Positions 46,001 through 58,000 of a stretch of DNA of 64,000 nt are shown in pieces. How positions within the stretch are numbered: the first letter of the stretch is position 1; the number at the start of each line of letters is the position of its first letter. Location of the stretch: the NCBI GenBank assembly GCA_023548195.1, contig JAJHZJ010000336.1, positions 3,080,704 through 3,144,703 on the forward strand. Direction: 5' to 3'. The translations under genes were made by a program, and so were the position numbers. The notes under the pieces were generated by a model, which ran no database searches, was not told the origin of the DNA, and saw only the letters and a list, made by a program, of their open reading frames with translations. This stretch comes from Bettongia penicillata ogilbyi. Lineage: Eukaryota > Chordata > Mammalia > Diprotodontia > Potoroidae.

Positions 46001-49000
46001 CTTCTTTTGCCCACAAAGACGCTCTGAGTCCACTTTCTTTGGTTCGGGCCTTTCACTTTTGGTTCTCCTTTCCCTCTGCGAGGCCTGCCTGTGCTCCTGT
46101 CCCCCCAGCCCTTTTCTGGACAGTCACTCATCTTTTCAAACGTGCTAATGAGGGCTTGGGGGGGAGAAGTAGTAAGACTGAAAGAAGACTGTCCAGAGAA
46201 CGATGGCAATGGAAGACGGGGAGACGTAGCAGGGCTGGCAGTTGACACAAGTCTAGCTTTCCAGTCTCTGGCCAGTATTTGCTAGTGCTAGTTCTGGGAA
46301 ATCATTTGAAATATGGGGGAAGAAAAAGATTTTTGCACAATTTGATGCAGTTATAGTGAAAACAGATCCATGAAGCTCCTTCTTCCTCTAAGCCCACCTT
46401 GTCTCCCCAACCCCAATGTACCAGGGGGTCTTGTTTTCTGGCCACATGGGAAGGCATGGTTCAGAAGAGGCAGAATGACAGCTTGTTGGGGATCCCAGCC
46501 AAAGGGGTCCCAGCTTTTGACATAGGCTGGATCAGGTAATGTTTGAGGTACCTTCTAACCCTGTGGCTCTATGATTCATAAATAAAGGCCTGGTGATTTC
46601 TAAGATTCCTTCCAGTTCTAAATCTTACCATTCTTGCCCAGCATTCTGGACATGCCAAGTGTTTCTGACTCTGTCAAGGGCACTACTACCTACAAGTCAT
46701 ACAGACCACTGACATCCCTCTCCCTCATCTAATCAGTCATCAGTTCTTGTCTATTTTTTCCCATTGACACATCCCTTGTACATGTATGTCCTTCCCCTTT
46801 TTTCTCTGTTCCCACTGCCGCCACCCTAGTCCAGGCCTACATCACCTCTCTCCTGGACTATGAACTGCATCAGGCTCCTTGCTGCTTTCCCTGCCTCCAG
46901 TGTCTTTCTCTAGTTCATTGTACAAAAGCTAAACGATAACTTTTTCTAAAGTATTACTCCGAAGCTTTTTTTGTGGTAGCAAAAAACTGGAAACTGAGGG
47001 GATGTCCATCAATTGGGGAATGGCTGAACAAGTGTGGTATAAGAATGTAATGGAATACTACTGTTCTATAAGAAATGATAAGCAGGATGATTTCAGAAAA
47101 ACCTGGGAAGATTTAGATGAACTGATGAAAAGTGAACAAAACCAGGAGAACAATGTACACGGTAACAGCAACACTATACAATGAAGAACACTGAATAACT
47201 TAGCTGTCTATTCTTAGCAATATAATGATCCAAGATAATTCCAAAGGACTCAGGATGGAAAATGTTACCAACCTCCAAAGAAAGAACTGATGGAGTCTGA
47301 ATTCGGATTGAAGCATACAATTTTCCTTTTTTAATTTTTTTCGTAGTTTTTTTCCTGTGTCTTCACAATATGAGTAATATGGAAATAAGTTTTAAGTAAC
47401 GGTATATGTATAACATATATCCAATTGTTTCCCATCTCAGGGAGAGGGAGAAAAGAAGTGAGGAGAGAGAGAATTTGGAGCTCAAAATTAAAAAAAAAAT
47501 GAATGTTAAAAATTGTTTTTACATGTAACTGGGAAAAATAAAAAAAAAGTATTGCTCTGATCACATCAAACCCCATAATGACTCACCACTTTCTACCATA
47601 TCAAGCTTACTTCCATCTCCTACCACTTACTAAAGTGTACACTGTTCTAGGTAGGCCAGTCTCTTATATATGGACATGTCACACTTATTCCCATCATCAT
47701 GCCTGCTCTTTCATGTTATTTCCTCAAATGTACATATCCTTCAAGATTTGGCTTAAATGTCTTCTCTAGGAAGTCTCCCCTGATTACTTCAGCCCTCACT
47801 GATCTCTTTCTTCTCTCCTTTATCCAGAATCTAGCAATGAAGCATATATACTCTCACATTACACTCTAGGTATGTTCACAGTCCTGTTAGTGACCTTGGC
47901 TCATTCCTGCTGGTACTTCATAGATTGATATATGGGTGCTTTCTGATGGGGCAGAAAGGACTTTAGGGGGTGAGGAAGAAGGGAAGTCTTATTTTTGAAA
48001 TTAGTTCTGATATAGATATGGAAAGATTACTTCAGGATGAAGGGGAAGAAGATGCAAAAGGTACCAGGGGGATGACTGAAATGGTATCCTTTATCATAGC
48101 AGAAGCAGGCTGGCTCACAGTCTTAGGCGGGGAGATAATGAAACAAGCAGGTCCTTTTTGCCAGGGGTTAGGAGAACACACTGAGCCAGGGCTGGATAGG
48201 AAGTATGAATTTCCATAACAAAGCAATGTAGGGGGAAAAGAGAAAGCTCGAATGATAAGGTAGATGAACTGACCCCTGCCTTCTGGATGTATGGACAGCG
48301 GGTCAAGATATGCTCATGAAAACATAGTATAGAAGATAAAGGGCATATCTCAAAAGGAAGCCCTGACAGACAGGATAGGATGGAAAACCCAAAAAGAAGA
48401 TTTTCCCAGGAGGTTCTAAGACACCCAGATTGCACCCTTAAGGAATACTGTCAGAGAGTAAAATAGTGGAGGAAGTCAAGATGTGGCATAAAGGGGAGAA
48501 ATGGAGAAGGAAGGATGGTGGGGGAAAGGAGAGACGTAAGAAAGGTGTATGGGTCCCAAATGAAGAGGAATACAGAATAGACTCACTGAGAAGGGCACAA
48601 GATTCTAGACACCATGTATTTTCATCCTAATTTGGAGGAAAATGCCAGTCTTCTGTGATGACTGACATAAAGCAGGAACCCCAAAGCATGACACTATGAC
48701 AACAACTCAACCAAGGCCATCTCTAAAGAAAAGACTTCTTGGATGGCCATTACTCTTTTTTCTCTGGGCTCTACTTTTGTTTCAGCATGAAACTGTTCTC
48801 CTCACAAAGGGCCTACTTCACTGACCTGTGGGGGTCCCTGACCACAAGACTACCCTGAACTAAACATGACCTTTTCTGAGCACACAAGGCCCTAAGTCAG
48901 CTTCACTGGGGCTCTTACTGCTCTAAAGCTTTCTCATGCTTTCTAAGCCGGCCATTTCTGTAAAAACCCCTTGTTTCTTCACAATTCCACCCCAGCTCTC

Positions 49001-52000
49001 AACCTAACCAGACTAAGTGGGTGGCACAGAGGTCACAATCACATTGTTACACTTCAAGCTCTATCTTCTCAGACAAATGCTAGCATATGCGATAGTGTGC
49101 CTAAAACCCAATTAGGCATAATTACTTCTGCTCAGTCAGACTAGGGTTACTCCCCATCCACATATGATTACTGAAGAGACGGACCTAGGTTAGAGAATTC
49201 CCTGGAATAGTACTGCATCAGAATACTAAGGACAAAGAAAGAGGGTAATATGACTGTCATGTAGTCAGGGAGACCAGTAAGAAGTAAAATGAGAAAAACA
49301 TTTCCAATTTACTCAATCACTCTACAGGTCACCCTTAGCTATGCTGAAAGAAATCTCCTGGGCTAGTAAATTGCCATATGGACCCACTAGTCCAAAGCAG
49401 TTTTGGTACATGTGCAAGTATGCCTGTACAGGAGACTTTTTTGGAGGGAGTGAAGCTATGATCCTGCTTTTAGGAAGGAAACCAACAATCTCAGGATTAT
49501 CTTGATTGTGATTTATACCAAGGCAAAAGGAAGAGAGCATGAGGACAGAAGGGGGAAAAAAGTCCTATTAACACTTTCTAGACTTTCCACCACCCCTTTT
49601 TATTGTCATAGTGCTAATAATTGCAGATTTTTACTGAAAACTACACGTTATTTTAAAGTTGATGTTTACATTTATAAAAAAATTATACGAGATACACATA
49701 TTAAGGGTGACATTCCCAGCAAAGAAACATGACAGACTGTCATAGCTCTAGGCACCTCATTTAATTTCCTTTGGGAGTTAAACCTTACAAGCTTAGACTG
49801 AACAAATAGGTCCTGTTCTTTGTATATTTCAGAACTGAGCCTGGAGAACGTTAACAGATCTTATCAATAGGACACTGAAGATAGATAGCAATGATGGAGC
49901 AGCTTAGGTGCTCTCCAAAGGGTAAGGGACCAACTGTTGTGATGCAACTGTGAGAAAAGTGTGTGCAGTTCTGGAGCCAAATGAAACCATTATTAGTATG
50001 CTATGCTTAGAACTGATAGTGTCTCTAACTGGAGGCTGCCTTACTCTCTCATGAAATCTGGCAGCGTCTGAGGAAGGATGATGACCTGGCCTTGGGATCC
50101 TTTTCATGTCTGGGTGGAAGGTGGCAGGGGAATGTACTGGAAGTCTAATAGCCAGGATGCTCCCTATCTACTAGGCCTAGGAAGTGCTTGGATTACATAA
50201 TGCCCCTGTAGTTGACCTATTCCTTTTTTTTTTTTGGAGTGGTGTATGGTTAAAGAAAGGGAGGACACTTAAGCTTACAATGATGGATTAGGGAGCAGGG
50301 AGGAAACATGTCTAGACTGGGATTTCCAAATATTCTTCTCCCCTTCCCCAGTGTTTCTGATGTGTAGTTGGGCAGAAAGTTAAAAACCCAAACCAAAAAG
50401 TGGTTTCTCAGAAGAAAACAGTGAATGTTGAAGGTTGGATCTCCCGGTAGAACTACTTACTCCAGAGTCAAGGAAAGAGCTAATCTAACTAAAACAGGGT
50501 GTCTGCCTTCATAGTGTTGATGACTGACTTTGTTAGCCACTCCAAGCCTTGGGTGTTGAAGCCCTTGTATTCAAGAAATGGATGAAAGAGCCAAAAGCTC
50601 TAGGTGTCAAACACTGGCTGCAGATCAGCCATCAGCAATCAGATGAAAATTTAACTGGGAAATATTTAACAAAATAAATAAAAGTACACTAGAACAAAGG
50701 TAATGTTAACATGTTTTTTGAAGGCAATATGTGGCCCCCAACGATCATTATGTATGGAGTCAGTGGCCTCCCTTTTGTTTGAATTTGATATTACTGCTCT
50801 AAACCTAGAGGCAGAATCCTACGGCAGCTGACCGGGGTGAGCCAGTTGTAGGTCTATCAACTTTTAAATAGTTCAGCTGTGGCAGAGGGAAGGTAGGGAA
50901 AGATTCTGTAGTTCTCCCACAGGTTCAGGCCTTAGATAGGGCTTCAGTTCCTGGCTCTGGCCTTGTCCCATTAGGCCAGAGGGTGACATCAGCACAAATC
51001 ACGTGCTTGGTGACAAACTGGTTGGCTGAGAGAATAAAAAGCACTCTGCACACTCCCCATCCCTGGGAAGTTCTAGAAATGAACCAGAAAAGAAGCCACA
51101 TATCTTTCATCAGTGCCTACCCTGGGCAAGCCTGGCTGTGCCGGGGATCCTGGCGAGGCTGCAGGAGGGAGTACAGCTGCTGCTGATTTGACATCAATTC
51201 AAACATTTGTGGTCAATAATATTTCTGAGTCTGCAAACAGTGCCTGACAATGCCCACTCCTTCCCTCCTGTTAAGACAATCCACACTTTGTCCAGGGCCT
51301 TGTTTGCTCTAAATGTTGACATGTTCTTGTTTCCCAACAAGTTTGGCTATTCCTCTCCTCTCCCCCTTCTTTCACGGAAGGAAATGTGTTCTTTTTTTCT
51401 CTCTTCACAGAGCCTGCCAAGGAGCTGCTTTAGTAAGTGCAGCCATAGAGATGGGGAATATTTAATTTGCAACAATGCTAAAGCCCCCAAATTCAAACTG
51501 GAGCACCTCCCATTCCCTTTGCCAGGCCTGGTCCAGGATCCTGCAAGAAGGTAGCCTGGTGGGCCTCAAGTTTCATTTCCTGTTCTCAATAGGTGGTAGA
51601 AAGTTCACTGCAGTGGCCAGCAGTCTTCAAGTACTGTGGGCTGCTCGCACTATAAAAAATCAGATATCAACAACTACCTAAAAAGGGGTCCAGTCTTTCC
51701 TCTTCCTCTAGAAGTAGAAGCCAAAGCTCAGATACCCTTGTTACCACAAGTCTGTGAAGCAGTCTGTTGCTAGGAGAAGAATTTCATGTACTTTTCTTCT
51801 CACTTCATAATGGGAAATATTCAAAGGTTTCCAAAAGACCTCTACATGACTATAACCCAGTTTTCCGATAGCTGTACTAGGTACTGATTTGTGACTTAGG
51901 TCACGGACTTCCAAGGTTTACCTCTTGAACCTCTAAGTCAGAAGAATAGCTGGGAACTAAACTCAGCCATCTGACTCTCCAATATGGCCTAATACAGCAG

Positions 52001-55000
52001 ACTACAACTCTGCAGACACAGCAGCACCAATTTTTAACCTTTTCCAAATGGCAGGCCTCTGAGTCAATGGCTAGGGAGAGATGTTTAGGGAAAAGGAGGA
52101 CATTTGTGCAAGCTGCCAAGTACTACATGACTGAAAAAGCTTCATAAAAACTTTAAATGCTGGGGAAAATATCACCGTGTGTGGGGACATGAGCCTGATT
52201 TGACCTTCTAGTCCAAGAGCTCCCCTATTTCAAATATTGATTCCCTAGCAGCATCCTCTTTGGGCCAAGTTCCTACACAGAAAACTAAGAGGCCAATATT
52301 GACAGACTTGAAGAAATTTGTTAGTCACTAGGATGGGGATTGGAGAGAGAAGCGTTTAGGGTTTACAACCTATGTTCTACAGATGCTTTTCCCCTCTCTG
52401 TAAGGACCCTCAGTTGCCTGGAGGGTTGATAATCTTAAAGTTTTCCCGGCCACCCCCCTCTTTCCCCCTGCCTGTCCCTTTCCTGGTTCCAAAGAGAGGC
52501 TGAAAAGTGCAGATATGAAAGAAATCAGAGTCAAGAAGGAAGCCTGCCTCTCCTCAGCTCTCTGTGGTTATGTAAAATTAGAAAGGTCTTCCACACTCCC
52601 TATCATTGCGAACACTGCTTCACTTTACTGGAACAGGCAAGGAGAGAAGGAGCAGGGATAGTGTGGGGGAGAAAATAAAAAGCAGGTACTAAGTATGGGC
52701 CAAGGAAGCAGTAATCTGTGGGGTAGGAGGGGAGGAAAGATTGGTTCTGTGACATTCTCTTTTCCTACCATTTCTGGGGCCTTCAAGGCTGCTGAGCTCC
52801 TCAGAAGGACTAAAGGTCCTCCTGGCTATTAATGCCTCCTCCAAATCTTTGTTCCTTCTTCTCCAATCTCCTTCTTCAAGGGCAGTGATGGGAAGGCTCT
52901 CTTATTTCTTTATGCCTTTTTCCCAGTAGATAACAGACCTGGGCTAGGCGCCAAAGCAAGGTGCCAAGACTAGGACAAGCAGCTTCCAAGTCTTAGAGGC
53001 TGATGCAAGAAAGTTATCCCTTGACTCCTCCCAATTCAACCCTAAGTAGCAAAGGGAGATTCACAGCCAAGTGAAAAGGCAGCTTTTCTCTATTTCCCTG
53101 ATGCACTTGGTAGGCTCTTCTAGGCTCCTAGAAGTCCCTTAAAACGGCCTGGCCAATTTGGGAAATGTCCTCACTTCTCAGTACTGATAGGAAACCTGGT
53201 CTTTGGGGAGGGTAAGGGCCATTTTTGCTCAGAGCATGGGCTAGGACTGTTAGTATAAGACTCTCTGCCCATGGGTGTGGGAGACCACTAACTATGCACT
53301 CATCTGTAACTGCAAATCCAACACTCAGGAGCTCAGCAGAGTATCTGACAGGATCAGTCTGCAGCATCCAGGACTCGTTTGCAGTGAGATCTACAAACCT
53401 GGAAATGATTACAGCTCCAGATTTTACCACAATGTGAATTTGCAGTGACAGCAACAGTAAGATTGTGGACTCATCAATGGTCAGCCATGAAAAATGTTGA
53501 TTGCTTAGTCCTTGGGAGGACTAGGTAACTGGCTAGGAAATGGGCTGGGGAAGGTTTTAAGAGTTTCCCAGGGCTCCTGAGAAAGGACTAGAGAAACAAC
53601 TCATAAGCCAGAGTGCTTAGGAGAGAAAGAGCGTATGCCAGTCTTCCCTGGGAGCTCCCACGTGAGCAGGCCCCTGTGGCGGACCACACTAATGAGTCCA
53701 ATAACACAAGCCTTTGATTAAGCAGCTCTGAGCACAGCAACTTGATTGAAATACAGTGAGGTGGATGGGTTCGTTCCCACCACTTCCCCTGGGTTCCCAG
53801 GACAACGACCCACTATTGGGGAGCATGTATAGTAGTGTCGGTGAGCCATGTGTGCACAGTCCCTCCTGAGGGGGCTGCCTATGAGTGAATGGGGGGCTGG
53901 GAGAGCCAAGTCTAGCACCGGTTGTCAGTAGTCAAAGCAGGTCATCTCCCTTCCTCACCTGTATCTTCCCCAACCATGCTGGGAACTTCACTGCTACAGT
54001 TGGGTCTCTAGGGTATTTCGGGGGGCCACTGAGCCCCCAAATCCAAACAAACTGTTGTCCTGTTAATCTGGCTTTATTGCCTGAGGGTCAGGGGGTATGC
54101 CTTAAGAAAATGGAAGAGTCAGAAATGCAACCTGTGTGACAGCAGAGTTCTGCTGGCTTCTCAATCAGAACCACCAGGGGAAGCCTGGACAGTGGCTGAA
54201 GGACTTAGTTCCATGACCCACTGGAGGACAGTGGCAGCACCTGCCTCTTCTCCTTTTTAGCCACAGAAGCAGTTTGGGGGTTCTGGGTTTTACTGGCCTA
54301 GAAGATCCCCTGCTGCTAAGAAAAGAAGTGTTGGCTGAATTCTCAATACCAGTTTAGAGTCAAGGGTTCTTTCTGAAGTGTAACTGAATGAAACGTGTTC
54401 CCATGTTCAGAATACCCAAACCCATTCTCTCCTGAGAAAGTTTGTTTGAACCTTTAATACATATTAATGCTATCCTGAGGACATTTCTGCTGAGACCTGT
54501 CAGCACGCATCATCTGCTGGGAATTATGAATCATTAACTCTCAGAGGCTGGTGTCATATATATTCTCTCCAGCACCAGGCCTCTCCCTCCCCCAGGATCC
54601 ACTCTGCCTGGGGGGGAAGGGGAAAGAGGCCCTTCCCTTCACATTCTCCACTGAACAGAGAAACTTGCCTATGCTAGGAGGGCATGGCTTGAGAGTGGGG
54701 AAAACGGGGAAGAGGAGTGGAACAGAAGCAGACGCTACCACTTGTGTGTGGGGCTCATTTCAAGTGTTACACTTCAGAACCTTTGCTACAGTAACTACCA
54801 ACATCACAAAGACAGAAATCGAATGTTACCAAGTGAGACTTTAAAAATGTATTTCTAACTTTATGGTTCAAAGTAATTTTGTTATGAAACAATGTAATAA
54901 CGACTGGAAAAAGTCAAGATAATTTATGGAGCACAATATCCCTAAAGGGCTAGATTCAATTTCTACCATGGCTTGGTCTGTACTGTGTAGTAGGGTGTCC

Positions 55001-58000
55001 TCTGTTTTCTGTTTGTTTTAATTAAGAGTTAGTGGTTTTTTTAGTGGGTGGGGGCATAAAGGAGAATAAATTCTTCTGCCAGCTTTGGCAGATACACACA
55101 CATACACAAACACACACAGAGCATACATATCCCTCCCCATCTGAGTTAGTAGTTTACTTCCAGAACCAGTACAATCCCTTTTTCCAAATGAATAAGATGT
55201 AAGTCTCCCAGATAATTACCCCATTCTAGATAATCACCACCACCACCCAAGGTGACACACGTACAGTGCTTTACAGTTTACAAAGTTCCAGGTAGGATAT
55301 ATGATTTTCTTTCTCTACTGGTAGAGAGGTATGACTCTCTTCCCCCTTCTCCTGTCCTCCCCAACCATTCTCCAGTGTCTTTGGAAGTACAGCAGACCAA
55401 AATGACAATAAACTAAAGATAGAAGAAAGCATTTAAAGGTGGGAGGGGAGGGGGAAGTGTGGCGTGTAGGATGAAAGACCCAGTAGCCTCTTGCGCCCTA
55501 TCCAGCAGCCAATTTTGAAGCTGCGTGGAGTTCTACACCCCCTAAAAAAAAGAGTACAAAAAGGAATGAGAGCTTCCAATACACCGAGCAGATTCCTTTC
55601 TTGTGTAGCTAGACTGAGGCCTAGCCACAATTGGTGCTGGAGAAAGATGGCTAATGTAGGCGCTCCCTATGCTACAGAACCTGCCTGTGTTTGGTCCATG
55701 CTCGCGGCTTCAGATAAAAGTACATAGGGACTCCTGTACATGTGGGACGCAAGGGATTTATATACGAATTGAATGATGCTTCCTACGTTCACTTATTTCC
55801 CCTAGCATTCTAAAAGGACAGAAAGCTCTGCTGCCCCAGACTGAAGAGGGAAGTTCCAATCTGTGAGGCTTTTGTGAACAAAGCTGGAGGGGCTCAGACA
55901 CAGCCAGTACAAGTAGTGGGGCAGAAGCATGGCTGGTTCTTTCAGGGAGGTATCTGCAATATCACTGTTTTCTAGAAGAATTTTTGCTTGGTGATGGAAG
56001 AATAAGGACCGTGTTCTGGCTGTCCACCAGATAATGAGGGCTTTCCTGAAGTCACCTTCAAACAATACCTGCTGTCCCAGGGTATCCTATAAGAGAGTAT
56101 GCCTGCCCATGGCCACTTGATCCTCTGAAAGAGAGTCACGCTGGGAGAGGAGGGCCTTGGGCACTGGAAAGGAGGAGGGGAGAGAAGAAATAAAGGCCTT
56201 CTCACTTGTAACCAGGGTCCATGGGCCGCATATGGATGCTCTTCGGTGGCAAACGCGCCTTCCACTCCCGTCGATACAAATGTGATGGCTGTATCCCCCG
56301 TAATACTCTTATATGTAAAGTGCCGTCCATGTAACAGTCTGCCTCTGTGAGAGACAAAAACAGAGAAAGTGAGGAGCGAGGTTCCTGAAGAACCAGTCCC
56401 AGGATGGGTGAATGGCACCGTCTCTGGGGGCCTTTTAGGTTTTGTGTTCTTGCCAAAACCTTTCCCCAAATGGTTGGGAAGGAAGTGGAGTCAAAATGTT
56501 TCTCCTCAACTTTCAGAGGCAGGAGTCAAAGTAAATGATCTGCCAGGGACTTTTATTTAAAGGTATTTCTCTCAGCATCATTCTTGTAAGTGGTTCTAAG
56601 CCCTTAGAGTCACAAACTATCAGAGAGGGGAGGGCCAGCAAATAATCTAGTGCAGTCCCTTCATTTTAAATATAAAAGCTGAAGCACAAAGAAGCAATAG
56701 GACTTTCCCAAGGTCTCTCTGTGAGCAGCAAGAAGGAAAGCATTAGACCTGTGAGCCTCTGCTGGCAGTCTAGCCTGCGAGGCCTCTGTTGTTGCTGTTT
56801 TCATTTGTTCCTTTCAGTCATGTCTGACTCTCTGTGACCCCATTTGGGGTTTTTTGGCAAAGATACCGGAGTGATTCACCATTGCCTTCTGTCAGATGAG
56901 GAAACTGAGGCAAACAGAGTTCAGTGACTTGTCCAGGATCATAGAGCTAGTGTCTGAGGCTGGATTTGAACTCAGGTCTTCCTGACTCCAGGCCTAGCAC
57001 TCTATCCACTGCTCCATCTGTTAGGCCTTTACCATTGTACAAATCTTACCGCCAAAGCCTACATCTGTACCTGCCTTCCAATGTTGTCATTATAAAATCT
57101 TTGCTACCACATCTGGCCCAGCATCTGAATAACCAGCCCAAGGAGTTCAAACAAGGCACTGACAGTAAGAGGCTCTCACAGCAAATATTTGTTGAATAAA
57201 AGAATGAATGGATTTATAGTGGTTAAATGTTAACCCAATTCATATCCTTGAAAATCCACAGGGTGAAAGTGAGAGTAAAACAGAAGAATAAATACCACTA
57301 TTTGAAAAAGAAGTGAACTTCTGCTCTTTCTTTTACCAGACTACTCTGAATTAACCCATCTTTGAACCAAACGTCCTAAGCCAAGTACAAATACAAGCAG
57401 CCTTAAAGGAAGTAGTCTTTCCTAGGTTTGGGCCCTGAATTTATACAGGCCTGACCCTCACACTGGTTCCCTTCCAAGCTCCTATTTACTGAGATGCACA
57501 AGACCTCTAACTTACAGAGTATGATGGAGAATCCAAATTTAAAAAGTTTCTGCCCTGGCCCTTCTCCATTGGTCAGTACTCACTAGACTGCCCTAGCAGG
57601 GAGGGGAGGGGAGAGGTAAGAAATGTATCCCTGTTCTTCTGGGTTACTATTCCCTGAGTCAGGGAGTTATTCTTATTAATTTTTATGACATCAAACCCAG
57701 GACTAAACTCCAAAGGGCCATGGAAAAGCCTAGTTGCATCTGATTTTGTCTTATATGTTGTCCATGGGACTCTGAGTTGAGTTCCAGCCACAGAATTGGT
57801 ATTTCTGACACTGATGTGAGTGGTGGAAAGGACACAGCCAGATTTCTCAGTCCTAGATGGAGCCTCTAAGCCAGCACTGGGTTTGGAGTTTAAACTGGTC
57901 AGTTTGGATTAGAAGTCCAACAAGAAGAATGAATACCAGTCTCCCAGAATGCCTTGTCTCATGACAGACTAGTTCTGGGAACACTGTTATTTTCCCAAGG

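Larger units (their letters stand above)
45930..56205 (-). other. SUFU: SUFU intron 10 (10.3 kb)
   Basis: GTGAGA to TTTCCAG. It contains an L2 split by a younger L1 at 46.7-47.9 kb and a hAT-like fragment at 50.6 kb. The rest, mainly 48.0-50.5 and 50.9-55.0 kb, looks repeat-poor and unique. No coding exon was recognised. An open minus-strand frame of 108 codons at 53128-53454 resembles nothing I know. Confidence 0.85.

Noticed and set aside
53128..53454. 108-codon minus-strand frame in SUFU intron 10
   Set aside because: No usable flanking splice sites noted, and an overlapping 70-codon frame is open on the other strand, so openness is not informative. Not recognised.
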